Below, in pieces: positions 9,037-18,945 of a stretch of 20,249 nucleotides of DNA. Origin of the DNA: Spongospora subterranea (taxonomy: Eukaryota > Endomyxa > Phytomyxea > Plasmodiophorida > Plasmodiophoridae). Every line of letters starts with the position of its first letter. Position 1 is the stretch's first letter. The stretch lies in the NCBI GenBank assembly GCA_900404475.1, contig OUQQ01000364.1:1-20249 (forward strand), written 5' to 3'. The notes under the pieces are model-generated. The model ran no database searches. It saw only the letters and a program-made list of their open reading frames with translations, and had not been told where the DNA came from. A program made the translations under genes and the position numbers.

Positions 9037-12000
9037 AATTTAGTCGTATCGTGAACTGTTCCGATGTCTATCGAGTTATCGACGTCGTTTCCTTTGAAGT
9101 CACGGTCGTCATAGGATATGACCTCGTAAAGTTTAGCAGATGGCTCTCTTGACTTGTATGAATAATCTATGACAATATCAGGCTTCACTTCCTTTAGTTT
9201 TGATTCAAACCCGGCCGCCATCGACTCGGCTCGGATGCATCGTTGGCCTATCATCACTACACTCCTCTCGAGAGCGACACATTGCTGTTGGACGACCTCT
9301 AATTTTGTCTCCAATGAATGGCAGAGATCTCGCGCTTCAGCATGTTTAGAGCTAATTGCCTCTGTATGCTGTTGAAGGCGTGCAAATTCTAGAGATTTTG
9401 TCATCACCTCTGTCCTAGCCCTGTTGAGGTCAGTTCTCATCTGACCGCAACAATTTTCATTTAAACCGGTAATCAAGGTTCAAATCACGTGACCGAACCT
9501 GTCGTAAAATCTGACTGTCGGCTTTGAGAGTTTCCAAAGCGTCTGCTCCATTGACTAATGTACGATTATGATTGCACCGATTTGATGCCTTTCGGCCTGA
9601 AACAGGTTGATGCTGATTCACAGATGGCAGTATCGAAACTGGATGATGCTTGCGTTTACACATTTCTGAACGACGATTCAGACAAGTGGAACAGCGATAT
9701 TTGTTCATTCACCTTCAATCTTAGCAGTCCATCCTTCAAACCGCTTGTCTTCTATATGCCGTTCCTTTTGCAAAATCTTTATCTGCTGCCGCAATTCTTG
9801 CTGAATTCCCATCTGCTTGGACAATTCTGCTTTCTCCGATTCCAGTTTGACCTGAAGAGTTTGGACCATCGTTTGAGCGAGCGATCTAGCGCGTACGGCT
9901 TCTATAAGTTCTTTCGAGCCATCAGACTTAGAACTTCGACTTCGGGCCATCTGTCAGGAAATGGTTTGACAAAATGCGGCCACAATAAATTATTTGATGT
10001 GACTTTGACGAACCTGTTGTTTTAAAATATGAATTTGGGATTGTGCTTCGGCCGTAACGGTCTGCACTCGAAAATCGCGATCGACTAGGGCTTTGTCTTT
10101 GGCGTTGGAGCTGAGCTTTTCCGAGCAGATACGTTGGGATTGTAGTCGGCATTGGGATCGGGCTGCGTCCAGCTCCAGTGCCAGCTCCGATTCACGAACC
10201 TCGCTTTTGCGAATATCCGCTTCAGCTCGTTTGGACTATGGCTGAGTTAATACAGCAACATATCACAGACAACAGCTGATAACCTTAGATATCGTCAGAT
10301 CATGGCGTGCCTCGTTCACACGACGCTGCCCTTCCATTGTCACATTTTTGCGGGACGCCTCGATGAGTTTAGCTTGGCACTCTACAAACGCCACCCGAAC
10401 ATCACCCAGTTCCCCTTTGGTCTTCTTCAGAGTCGCTTCTAAGCCCTCAAATAGGAGTGCCCATTTTTTCTCTGCCTCCTCTGGCGCTTTCGTCAACGCC
10501 GCCAACTTCTGTTCGGCGCGAAACGTCCTTGATTCCATCTATCCCCATATTGCATCCGAAATCAGCAAACCGTTCCCATAATCGTTATGATGGATCAGAG
10601 AAGTGTTTTCACTTTTAATCAATCGTCAGTGAAACATGGACGACTGCACAGTAACATCAAATGAGTGGAACAGCAACACCCGTAGCGTGACATCAACCTC
10701 AGTAACGGCAACAATGTGTTGTGTAACGGCAGTACGACACTGTGCATGGCCAACAAATGACCAGGGAAGTGGACGGGCGTGAGTGGATCAAAACGACCAA
10801 CCATGGACACGTTGCCTTGAAGATCGATGCTGCGCTCCATCGCCGCCTGCAATCGACTGCATCATCGTCAATCGTGGGTCAGCAGGTTCAACAGCCGATC
10901 ACACATATATGGATATCCTCGAACCTTTCGGCAGATTCCGCCATCAGCGATAGATGGGAGTTCTGGTCTTGGAGACGCTTGGCCTCGACTTGCATTTGGA
11001 GCATGATCTGGGCAGATCTCGCTTGCAAAGAGGCGATCTCCACCGACAGTTTCGCGTTGACTGAGTCCCTATCAGCAATAGCTTGTTCCGCCTCGTTAAA
11101 ACGTGTATTCAATACCAAAACAGTGCCCGCCTGTTTCTCTGACATTTCCTTCATTAGCGTCACATGGGATTGGTTTGCAGATTTCTCTTGAACCAGTTGA
11201 TGTGATACTTTTGATAGCCGTTCCGCAAGTATTGCTTCGTTTTTTTCACTATAGCAGCACGGTCAACTGGGCATTGTGTAAACCATTTTCAGTTGACCTG
11301 TTGTTCAGCGCCGCAAGAACTTGATGATATGCCAAGCCAGAATTTTCTAATGCTTTTTGCGTGCGCAGCTCAGCCTGCTGGCTTTCATGCAAGTTTGCGT
11401 TGGTTTCGTCGTTGAGTCTTGATAAACGATTGACCTTTTGCTCTAGGGCCAAGTTCTGTTGTTTTAATGTTTTATTTCCTTCCTCGACGCGGTCAGCCAC
11501 CACTTCCAACACTAACATCTGCTTCCTGATCTCCCTGGTTATTATATCGACGTTGTGGTTAAGAAAACATATTACCTGGTGTCGGCTACTTCAGCGGCAT
11601 TGCGTCTCAAAACCGCATCACGTTCGTCCATCGCATCGATAGATTGCTCCCACCTTGCTACCATCAACTCGTTTGATTTACTCAGTAACTCCATTTCTAG
11701 AAAATCAAATCGGCGATAGTCGTTGGAAACCGCCATTCCAGTTGCCCTACCTTTAACTACAGATGCTAACGCCATTTGAGCGAGTTTAGTCTCATGTTTT
11801 TGACTATTTGACTCGCAACTAACATCGCGCACTGACGCCATTGCTGCCTCAAATTTGCTCTGCCACTGGTTCATATTCTTGATCAGGATGCGTTTGTCTT
11901 CCCCTAATCGGTTAATCTCTGCCTTCAAACTCTGCTCATACATATGATGCATTCTATAGTACAAGCAAATCCAGTAAATCTGACCGGCAAACGTTCCCAG

Positions 12001-12663
12001 TGACGCTACCTCAAATCATCAGCGACAACATTCTGTAGTTGGCGCATCTTGGCGTTCTCATTCATTTGATGTTCTAAACGTTCTTTCAAGGTTTTGATGT
12101 CGAGCGAGTCTTGCTAAAAAATTGTTACTATCATATTTCGAAATTATTGTGAGCTTGGAAGCTAACCCGAGATTGCTCCTTATACTGAGAAACTTCACTA
12201 GCTGTTTCCTGGACCATGAGCTTATATCGATCCGCTTTTTCATTCGATGCTTTCATCTCAGATTCCCTACTTCCGGTTAACGTGTGAATTTTTTCCAAAA
12301 ATCGGCAATTACATGTTTTGTAAGTTCCGTTTGAGATCAGGAATTTGTCGCTTGGTCTCGCGTAATGATAGTGCGAGATCTTGACGGGCTCGTTGGGACA
12401 AGTTTAATTCATGATCGCGAATATCTAGGATAACATTGGCTTCAACATTTGACGGAATTCGATTTGATACCAATCTCATCATGGAGTTTCTGTAGTTGGT
12501 CATCAAGATGTTGCAGCACACCAGCCTGGAATCGCCGATTAAATTCAAGCAGGCGCGTCTCCTCAATATTTTCATCAGAAGGCGGCATTGCTGCTGTAGA
12601 ATTAACTGCTTTGATATTGGTCATCGACCAATTCTTTTCTTTGTCCAGCAAGGCATCCGTCAT
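9012..12663 (-). CDS. Long coiled-coil protein, about 937 residues, unknown role
   Basis: Exons by hand: 12663-12471, 12424-12313, 12266-12167, 12113-12010, 11953-11576, 11534-11298, 11248-10925, 10856-about 10802, 10538-10284, 10235-10014, 9950-9713, 9665-9499, 9440-9012. Introns are 41-68 nt except one of about 263 nt between 10801 and 10539, where I could not find a convincing extra exon. Each other junction keeps the frame and extends uninterrupted heptad-like, Glu/Lys/Gln/Leu-rich helix (for example LQKLHDEIDIRDHELNLSQR and LRETKRQIPDLKRNLQNMES across splice sites). The first 40 residues are not helical. The last 60 (DIVIDYSYKSREP, DDRDFKGNDVDNSIDIG) are a non-coiled acidic tail. There are no TM segments, motor domain or enzyme motifs. 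In a flagellated fungus, proteins of this shape are often axonemal or basal-body components, but that is inference only. The long gap means two adjacent genes (12663-10619 and 10538-9012) cannot be excluded, though only 80 nt would separate them. Confidence 0.75.
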
Positions 12664-12808
12664 TGTTCGTTTGGCGAAGAATAAACTGCAAAAATATCAC
12701 GAGCAGTGTACTCTTACGATCATATTGCACATTATCTTCAAGCAAAGTGGCTCGCGTAAAAAAAGAAATATTATATTAAATAAGTCTGGCAGATATATAC
12801 TCTGCAAA
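12664..12808. other. Short AT-rich spacer between Sec1 stop and coiled-coil start
   Basis: Only 145 bp separate the two minus-strand genes. The spacer contains an A-run and an alternating AT tract (near 12758-12782). It must serve both as Sec1 3' end and coiled-coil gene promoter, which shows how compact this block is. No exact AATAAA was seen on the minus strand. Confidence 0.5.
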
Positions 12809-15191
12809 CTATTCAAGGTTAATTTCGATATCTGCCACAGCAGAATGTGCCGAGCTCATATCGTCCAAAAATTGCGAAGGAGTTATTGTAGAGGTAGACC
12901 CGACAAGAAACTCAACCCCAGTGGTGTTGGCGATTTCGTAAACGCGCCTCATTTCCGAAAAGGTGACTCCACCGGCAATGAACACAATTTGTTTCATTGC
13001 AGCAGGAACTATGTCGGGGTTTCTTAGTCAGCATTCCGCGTTCAAATAGATTTGCCAACATACCATTATTTGAAGAATCTCCATCGAAATTACCATCCGC
13101 ACCTTTATTACGCCACTTACTTGCTTTAGCGGCACCAGAAGCGGGCTTTGCCCGAGCGGATTTCGCCGCAGATGCACCTCTGGAGCCTTGTTCAGCTTCA
13201 GGAGGCTACAACGGGTTTGTAAGTTGCGCAAGAAGGTCGAGTAACACGCTGGCCAACCTCTTTCAAGTATGGATAGGTGTTACGGTCTAGATTACCGGTA
13301 ACGATTCCATCAAGAAGCTCTGCAAGTAGCGGAACAAACCTCATTAACGTGAGTTTTGATGCCTGTGCAAGGGCTGCATTTTTCTTGATTGTCGCCGATC
13401 TGAGGGAAATCGACTTAGTGCATACTTTGAGTTAAAGTTATTTACGGACGAAAGCGGGTTATTGGAATTCCTCCGGTTAGTCTGCAAAGTAATTCCAAGG
13501 TGTGACAAGTTTTGAACTGCGTCTAAATTGCGATCGTTGAGTTTAGCAGTATTGAAAAGGGTCTTTCGAGTAGCCTCTTTGATTCCATCCTAAAAACAAC
13601 GGGGTTCATGAGCGACAAAGTTGAAATTAATGGCCAGGTCACCTGTGCAATGATATAGATCATGATTAGGCGTAGCTTATCTGTTGATGAAACTGCTGGG
13701 TCTTGGATAATTGCGCTCAACGAATTCATGAGATCGTTTTTATTCGTCTTTCTTCCTTCTTCAGTAACACCGGTGACTATATCTTGTTCAAGTTCACCTA
13801 AAACGAACAAATTGTCAAAGAGCTAGAATGCGGCGATAAATGCTAACTGACCAAGTTTTTTTAGTCCCATTTTGTCAAAATGGTCAAACACATTTTCAAG
13901 AATACTCATGTGCTTTGTGAAGCGCTGCATTTCTGCCTTGAATGAGTTAGCATGTTTTGCAGCTTTGAGTAGTTCCTGTGCCATGATTAGTAGTTTTCAT
14001 GCATAGCGAGTTTCATCGATGTCCGACTTTCAAAGACGCGTCTTTATCAAGGTTCGCTGCAGCATTCTTTGTCCGGAACTGGTTGAACATATCTTTTACC
14101 GTCGGAAGTGCCTCACCGATGTGTTTATGGCGTAAATCTTTCCATAATGAGTCATCTTCACTAAGTACGAACGCATCGGCATCAGCATTCTTCATATCAT
14201 CTTTTCTTTCCTCTTTCGCGTTTACTGATTTCAGTTTACAAATCTCACCAGAAACCGGTAGAATATCATTGATAATTGCCTACAAGAGGTAGTATGGGGG
14301 AACGGTGTTGAAAATTCATTAAGCAACACGCTTGACCTGATACGTATACTCATGCATAAGTGGTGCTACGCAATCTACAGAGCGATCAAGAATTAACAGG
14401 GTTCCTCGGTTTGGATTAAATTTCCAATTTTTCAAATTTCGTAACGCGTTTTCAAGAGACTTGTCCACGAGCCTGGCGATCTCAGATGTGACAGGATTTG
14501 CAGCAACATAACGAATATAAGGATATTCATTCAATGTGACACCTTTTTGAGACGAAAATAAATTCAGGTCCATAGTAGAAAGAATGTAACAGCAACCATA
14601 CACAGTGAAGAGAGCTGATCTGCAGTTCTCCTAAGTTCATCGCTGCGAACAGCAGTGGACACTGATTTGAAATAAAGTGATGGAATGACACCTGGACGTC
14701 CGAAAGAGAATACTCGCGACTCTATTGCCAGAAAATCGATATTGACCTCTTTAAAGGTCTTTAGTCGCGGAAGAAGAGGTGACCCTACAATGGCCACAAT
14801 ATGAGCACTCGGACGTGGACGATAAAGCTTCCCGAGTTTCACTACCTTCCAGCATTTTCATTAACTCTGGACCTACCGTTGCAGTTGTATACAAATGAAC
14901 ATAACCATATTTGGGGTTGGTTTTGAAATCGGATAGAAGAATTCCCCAGTTTTCCAGCGTTGGATGGATCAAATATATAACCGGAGTAGATGGAAGCGAC
15001 TCACGAGGGAATTTGATATTGACAACCGCGCCCACGCCGGCGTCGTTTATCGTGTGAACCCGTAAACACGACGACATAATTTTTGTCGTGTAATCATCGC
15101 ATACGCATACAAGGTAATCGGTGGGCCGTTCACGGCTCTCCTGGATTACAGCCAGTATTTTGTTTGCCAGCACGGCTTTCAGGTCGGTCAT
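12809..15191 (-). CDS. Sec1/Munc18 (SM) family protein, syntaxin-binding regulator of exocytosis
   Basis: SM proteins clamp syntaxin-type SNAREs and help assemble trans-SNARE complexes for vesicle fusion, mainly at the plasma membrane for this subfamily. Ten exons: 15191-14846, 14784-14602, 14542-14337, 14279-14028, 13975-13852, 13797-13643, 13589-13450, 13399-13258, 13205-13064, 13008-12809. They give 629 residues, normal for the family, with nine introns of 50-61 nt. Family landmarks run in order: N-terminal domain 1 (MTDLKAVLANKI, MSSCLRVHTINDAGV, PVIYLIHPT), KTFKEVNIDFLAIESRVFS, LLILDRSVDCVAPLMHEYTY (the LDRxxDxxxPLxHExTY signature), LWKDLRHKHIGEAL, DKLRLIMIYIIAQ, NTYPYLKE and KQIVFIAGGVTFSEMRRVYE, followed by FLVGSTSTITPSQFLDD near the C-terminus. 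The ATG at 15191 fits the usual SM start. The intron after exon 7 is the least certain: donor GTCCGT at 13449 keeps the frame, and GTAAAT at 13445 does not unless a 32-nt intron is accepted. It looks like Sec1/Munc18 rather than Sly1 or Vps33. Confidence 0.94.
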
Positions 15192-15572
15192 GGCGTTCAG
15201 ATCCACTCGTGCCCAGCTCGACTACCAGATACCCGATAGCTCTCTCGTTCGAGTCAAACCAGATATCACAGACGAGCCCAAGTTAATCTCGCCCGTTTCA
15301 TAAATAACTGATTCACTCTTATAATCGGGATCGTTATACAGCTGAGGGTGTTTGCGTGGCCTCGCCATCAATCGGTGTAGTCGAATCATAATCGCCTCTT
15401 GTTCACTTGGTTGGTAACGTACGGATAGGGCAAAATTTAGCCATCGTGTAGTGTAGAAATATAGCCATGAAGGCATATTTACCTATCGGGTTCAGTTTGA
15501 CCGGTTGAGCTGTTCAGGGATGTTGTCGTCCATGAAAGTGATGTGGAGGGCGAGTTTAGCGGGTGTGAATCC
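15192..15572. other. Intergenic region with an 84-codon minus-strand ORF of doubtful status
   Basis: This lies between the membrane-protein stop (15573) and the Sec1 start (15191). An ATG at 15476 opens 84 codons to 15222, with phrases like RPRKHPQLYNDPDYKSESV and YETGEINLGSS that look mildly coding. It is followed closely by a donor-like GGTATCTG. It could be a small gene, an upstream exon, or chance. Another short ATG frame (MDDNIPEQLNR, from about 15532) ends at a donor-like GTCAAA. I could not join these into a supported model. Confidence 0.25.
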
Positions 15573-16774
15573 CTATTCATTATCTGTATTAGGAGCTATA
15601 CCGTTATTGACTGTGTCGAGGTTCTGTCTCATTCGCTCAATAAGCGGGTTGATTTTGACGCTGTTGGCGTATTGCTCTAACAGCAATACCCTAGTTACGT
15701 TCAGCACTTCTAATGTGTATATTGCTGAAATATCAACGTCATCAATCGTGGAAAAGCATTTTATGTTTTTCACAATACCGAATAAAAGATGTTGACTTTG
15801 CGTGAATACTTCTGGACAAAACGACATCTGTTTGAACTGAGTCAAATTTAAGCCACAAACTGCTGATTCCCTTACACAAGTATCATTCTGTACACGAATA
15901 GTAGAGAAGATGGCTAGGGCGATACTGATAGCCGACATGAAGGCGGAGAATGATGGGGATATTCCATATCCTGACGATATCGTTCCTAGATACCAGCGCA
16001 TCAAATCTGTCAATCGCTTGGCGTTTGGCGTCAAATGATAAGCGGATATGGCCTCGGTAATCTTAACGAAGCACGCGTGCTCATGGTGCAAGACAACGCC
16101 CTGCAATATTGACCGACACACGTACACGACGCAAATGGTTCGGATCAATAACGGGACGGGAGTTGAGCAGGAACACGTGTTGTATTGGACAAAAAAGGCG
16201 ATGACGGCAGCGAATACCATACTGATACAGTACACTAGGCCGAAAAATATATTGGTCTCGTAGTATCTGGCAATTGAGCCGGGCGTCATTCGATCGGCTA
16301 AGAAACTCAACGACCGATGGTGATTATGATCGGCTTTGGTCAACAATGGGCGGATTTCCTCCGATCGCTGTTCAAGGATTTGGCTGGACCAGAACAGTAA
16401 TCCCATTAACCCTGCGATTAGACATGGGAGGCACACAATCGCCCATGACGTGTTCGCCAGGATCCCAGTCGTATCCAGTTTCAGGATCAGCAGAATTACG
16501 AACAGATTTAGAGCCAAAATTCCTATGAATGTGGCAAGTGCGTTGGCGATTCGTGCCACCGTCACCAGCGTCATATGTGCTTTGTTGACGCCAGAGATGA
16601 GCCAAGGATAGCTCTTCTGCGACGAGTAGCCGTTAGTCACGATCAACTGGTACTTACTCCAGAACCAAATGAAACCTGATGGATCCTGCTCATCTAAAGA
16701 CTCGTGAACTAGTAAGTTACTTGTTGGAGCAGAGGAAAGTCCAATAAAACACTTACCTGGAATGAAATTATCAT
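15573..16774 (-). CDS. Multi-pass membrane protein of unknown function
   Basis: The main exon 16616-15573 is open throughout (347 residues). It contains about five hydrophobic spans: FIGILALNLFVILLILKL, then a span around CLPCLIAGLMGLLFW, NIFFGLVYCISMVFAAVIAF, one around TICVVYVCRSILQGVVL, and SAFMSAISIALAIF. After these come a cysteine-containing loop (NDTCVRESAVCGL) and a C-terminal helical tail. The start is uncertain. Model A adds exons 16774-16757 and 16693-16658 (MIISFQ, MSRIHQVSFGSG) through two introns with canonical GTAAGT donors (63 and 41 nt), the second with a GACTAAC branch site. Model B leaves the 41-nt piece unspliced, reading FIWFWSKYQLIVTNGYSS, but lacks an upstream ATG. The protein is not a recognised transporter or GPCR. 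It lies directly downstream of the 7TM-RGS gene on the same strand, so a shared signalling role is possible but unproven. Confidence 0.65.
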
Positions 16775-17304
16775 GTGTTGCTTTTGTTTATTCTTGGAAA
16801 GGCCCAAACGACAATACGATGTCTGTTTTCTATCAAGTGTTAAAAAACAGAGAGATTTTCAGCAATCTATTCTTGAAGCGGAATGAGGACACGTCAATCA
16901 ATCGAAGAGGGGTCTAATAAGAGCAACAGCGTTCATTGGAAAATGAACAAAGAGTACAAATGGAGTTCGTGATGATATAAAGCTATGATTGACTTCTTTT
17001 TAATGATGACGGAAATGCCCCTTTACATTGTAGTTCCGCTGTTAGTCTCCGCTCCAGAACAATAGTCAGTTCTTAACAACTTGGCCTTGTACAGGAGCCA
17101 AACTTGATTCAATGATGGTTGAAACAATGGAGTAGAATCGGATATCGCCAACTGAGTGATCGAAGAGTTACAACCAGGAGGAAATCTTGAACAGATGAGA
17201 CAGAGAATACAATGAGTTAGTTTTGGTGTGGCTGCAGTGACCATCGCACGAGCTACAGCGATTTCAGCAGCGCAAACTTCTCATTCGTTGAACTCTAACA
17301 TCAT
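16775..17304. other. Intergenic region between the two membrane-protein genes
   Basis: About 530 bp. It holds the 3' UTR of the 7TM-RGS gene and the promoter of the membrane-protein gene. A 73-codon minus-strand frame at 17244-17023 (no ATG start; it opens with GTG) shows no family resemblance, and I consider it non-coding. No repeat or RNA gene was recognised. Confidence 0.45.
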
Positions 17305-18945
17305 TTACCGTCCCTTTGACGTCGATTTATCGGGCAAAGTCAACTGAAAACTCATTTTCTTGTTAGCTCGGCGGACTCGGTCCCTTACCCGTTCCTGATG
17401 AATAATCTCTTGAAATTCATCCCAGCTCTTGGGCTTTGTCTCTAGAAATCGCTGCATTGAGTTCTGTTCCATCAAATGCAGTAAGTGAATTGCCGCCGCA
17501 TCGAACACAGCATGGTCAATCAATCCAGTATCGTCTTCGTCCATGAATACCGTCTTCCTATATCTATTGAGTAGTTCACTTGGCAGATTCACTTCGAGAG
17601 GCGCTTTATCGGCAAGATATTTCCGATATATATCGATTGCCATACGTAAACAAGAGGGCGATAATTGCCTGTCGCGATGATTGTTGCAAGCATCTTTGAA
17701 ATTGTGTACTTCGTTCCAGAAAAGAAGGCTCTCAATGCAGAATTCCTTCTCCAAATGAGCTTTGAATGCGTCAAACCCGTTATCCGTCATAAGGAACCGT
17801 TCGAATTCTTGGCGCTTATCGTCGATGATTGTGATTAATTTGTGATGATGGCGTATTTTCAATACAGGAAGCACAAAGCAGGTGATCATGATATAATTAC
17901 AGATTGCAACACTTTCCATCTGTGGAATACCCAAATCGGAAAGTCTCGTCAGCCAATCACCCGCAATCAGATAAAATGAAAGCCCCACACCGACACCGTA
18001 TCCTACTCGCTTCAACAGAATCTTCGTGCCAAATGCGTCCTGGATAATGCTAAGGCGCCGGCTGAGGATTATAAGGAATACGGCGGTGACAATGCAACGG
18101 CCCATCACCACATATTGAACTAGCGGGAATCCGATCGTGTTTTCAGCCTCGAACACCGTCGGAGGAACGCTCAGCAAATCGGTATCCGATCCGACGATGA
18201 GCATGACTGCAGTCATAACGGCCACGACATTGCTCGTTATCCAGCTAAACGCGAATTGATCACTTAACAGATAGGTCAATAGCCGAATCGATCGGGCTAA
18301 TGATTGATGATTGTTCGTTGCGTAGTCTTGATCGTTGACCATTTCCACCAGGGCGATTTGCACTCGGGTCTTATCGTAAGATATATAGAGTGACAAAGCG
18401 AAGACGAAAAACGCTTCTACAACGGCGACCAACAAAATTGACTCGACGATTACGTCCAGCCAGATCCCGACCGAGTCACGAAATGCAGCCCTGGTTATCT
18501 CGCAGAAAGAGAAGATGATCAAGTTGACAAAGCAGAAGGTAAATAAAGCTGGTCGGCGGTTCCTGATAATATCGGATTGACGACGCCTCCAATAAAGAAT
18601 AGGAAATATAATCATTGGGAATTGCATCACTGATATTATCAACCAGAATATTTGATCGTCCTTCATGTGATCCCTAAATGAAACTCGACGTTTCAAGTGA
18701 TGTTTTCGCCCTGAACATTTTGATTGTAAATGGTGCACAGGTTCTTTGATATGGTACACTACTTGAAGAGATCGATCCAGTACTAGTCTAGTAATATGTA
18801 AATATCTCGGATTGAAGGGCATTTCCCTTGATTGACAACCACGAAACGGAATATCAGGTTCAATGCCGAACCATTTGAATCTGAAAGAGGGCAAAATGTG
18901 GTTGGTTGGGCGTACGATAGCCAGACAAATGGCGCCAAGAGACAT
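17305..18945 (-). CDS. Seven-transmembrane protein with C-terminal RGS domain
   Basis: RGS domains accelerate GTP hydrolysis by G-alpha subunits; fusion to a 7TM core makes a membrane-tethered, possibly ligand-controlled off-switch, as in plant RGS1 and fungal relatives. The frame is uninterrupted. Seven hydrophobic spans run from about residue 97 to 370: around LIISVMQFPMIIFPILYW, LFTFCFVNLIIFSFCEI, ILLVAVVEAFFVFALSLYI, a span at NVVAVMTAVMLIVGS, VVMGRCIVTAVFLIILS, YGVGVGLSFYLIAGDWL and YIMITCFVLPVLKI. The RGS domain covers about 388-507: FKAHLEKEFCIESLLFWNEV (the conserved E..ESLLFW core), APLEVNLPSELL, then VFDAAAIHLLHLMEQNSMQRF. A basic tail follows. The first in-frame ATG is at 18945 (546 residues). 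However, the N-terminal 93 residues are not family-like and a TTTAG lies just before the ATG at 18666, so a start at 18666 (453 residues) or a spliced 5' end is also plausible. There are no introns in the 7TM-RGS body, unlike its neighbours. Confidence 0.9.
   Translation of the reverse strand: MSLGAICLAIVRPTNHILPSFRFKWFGIEPDIPFRGCQSREMPFNPRYLHITRLVLDRSLQVVYHIKEPVHHLQSKCSGRKHHLKRRVSFRDHMKDDQIFWLIISVMQFPMIIFPILYWRRRQSDIIRNRRPALFTFCFVNLIIFSFCEITRAAFRDSVGIWLDVIVESILLVAVVEAFFVFALSLYISYDKTRVQIALVEMVNDQDYATNNHQSLARSIRLLTYLLSDQFAFSWITSNVVAVMTAVMLIVGSDTDLLSVPPTVFEAENTIGFPLVQYVVMGRCIVTAVFLIILSRRLSIIQDAFGTKILLKRVGYGVGVGLSFYLIAGDWLTRLSDLGIPQMESVAICNYIMITCFVLPVLKIRHHHKLITIIDDKRQEFERFLMTDNGFDAFKAHLEKEFCIESLLFWNEVHNFKDACNNHRDRQLSPSCLRMAIDIYRKYLADKAPLEVNLPSELLNRYRKTVFMDEDDTGLIDHAVFDAAAIHLLHLMEQNSMQRFLETKPKSWDEFQEIIHQERVRDRVRRANKKMSFQLTLPDKSTSKGR

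Noticed and set aside
12449..13027. Long plus-strand open frame over the Sec1 and coiled-coil ends
   Set aside because: It lies antisense to well-supported exons and an AT-rich spacer, with no domain. It is a shadow frame.
13009..13063. Homopolymer (CCCC) sequencing error in Sec1
   Set aside because: A 55-nt intron with GTATGT donor and CTGACTAAG branch-like site explains the frame change.
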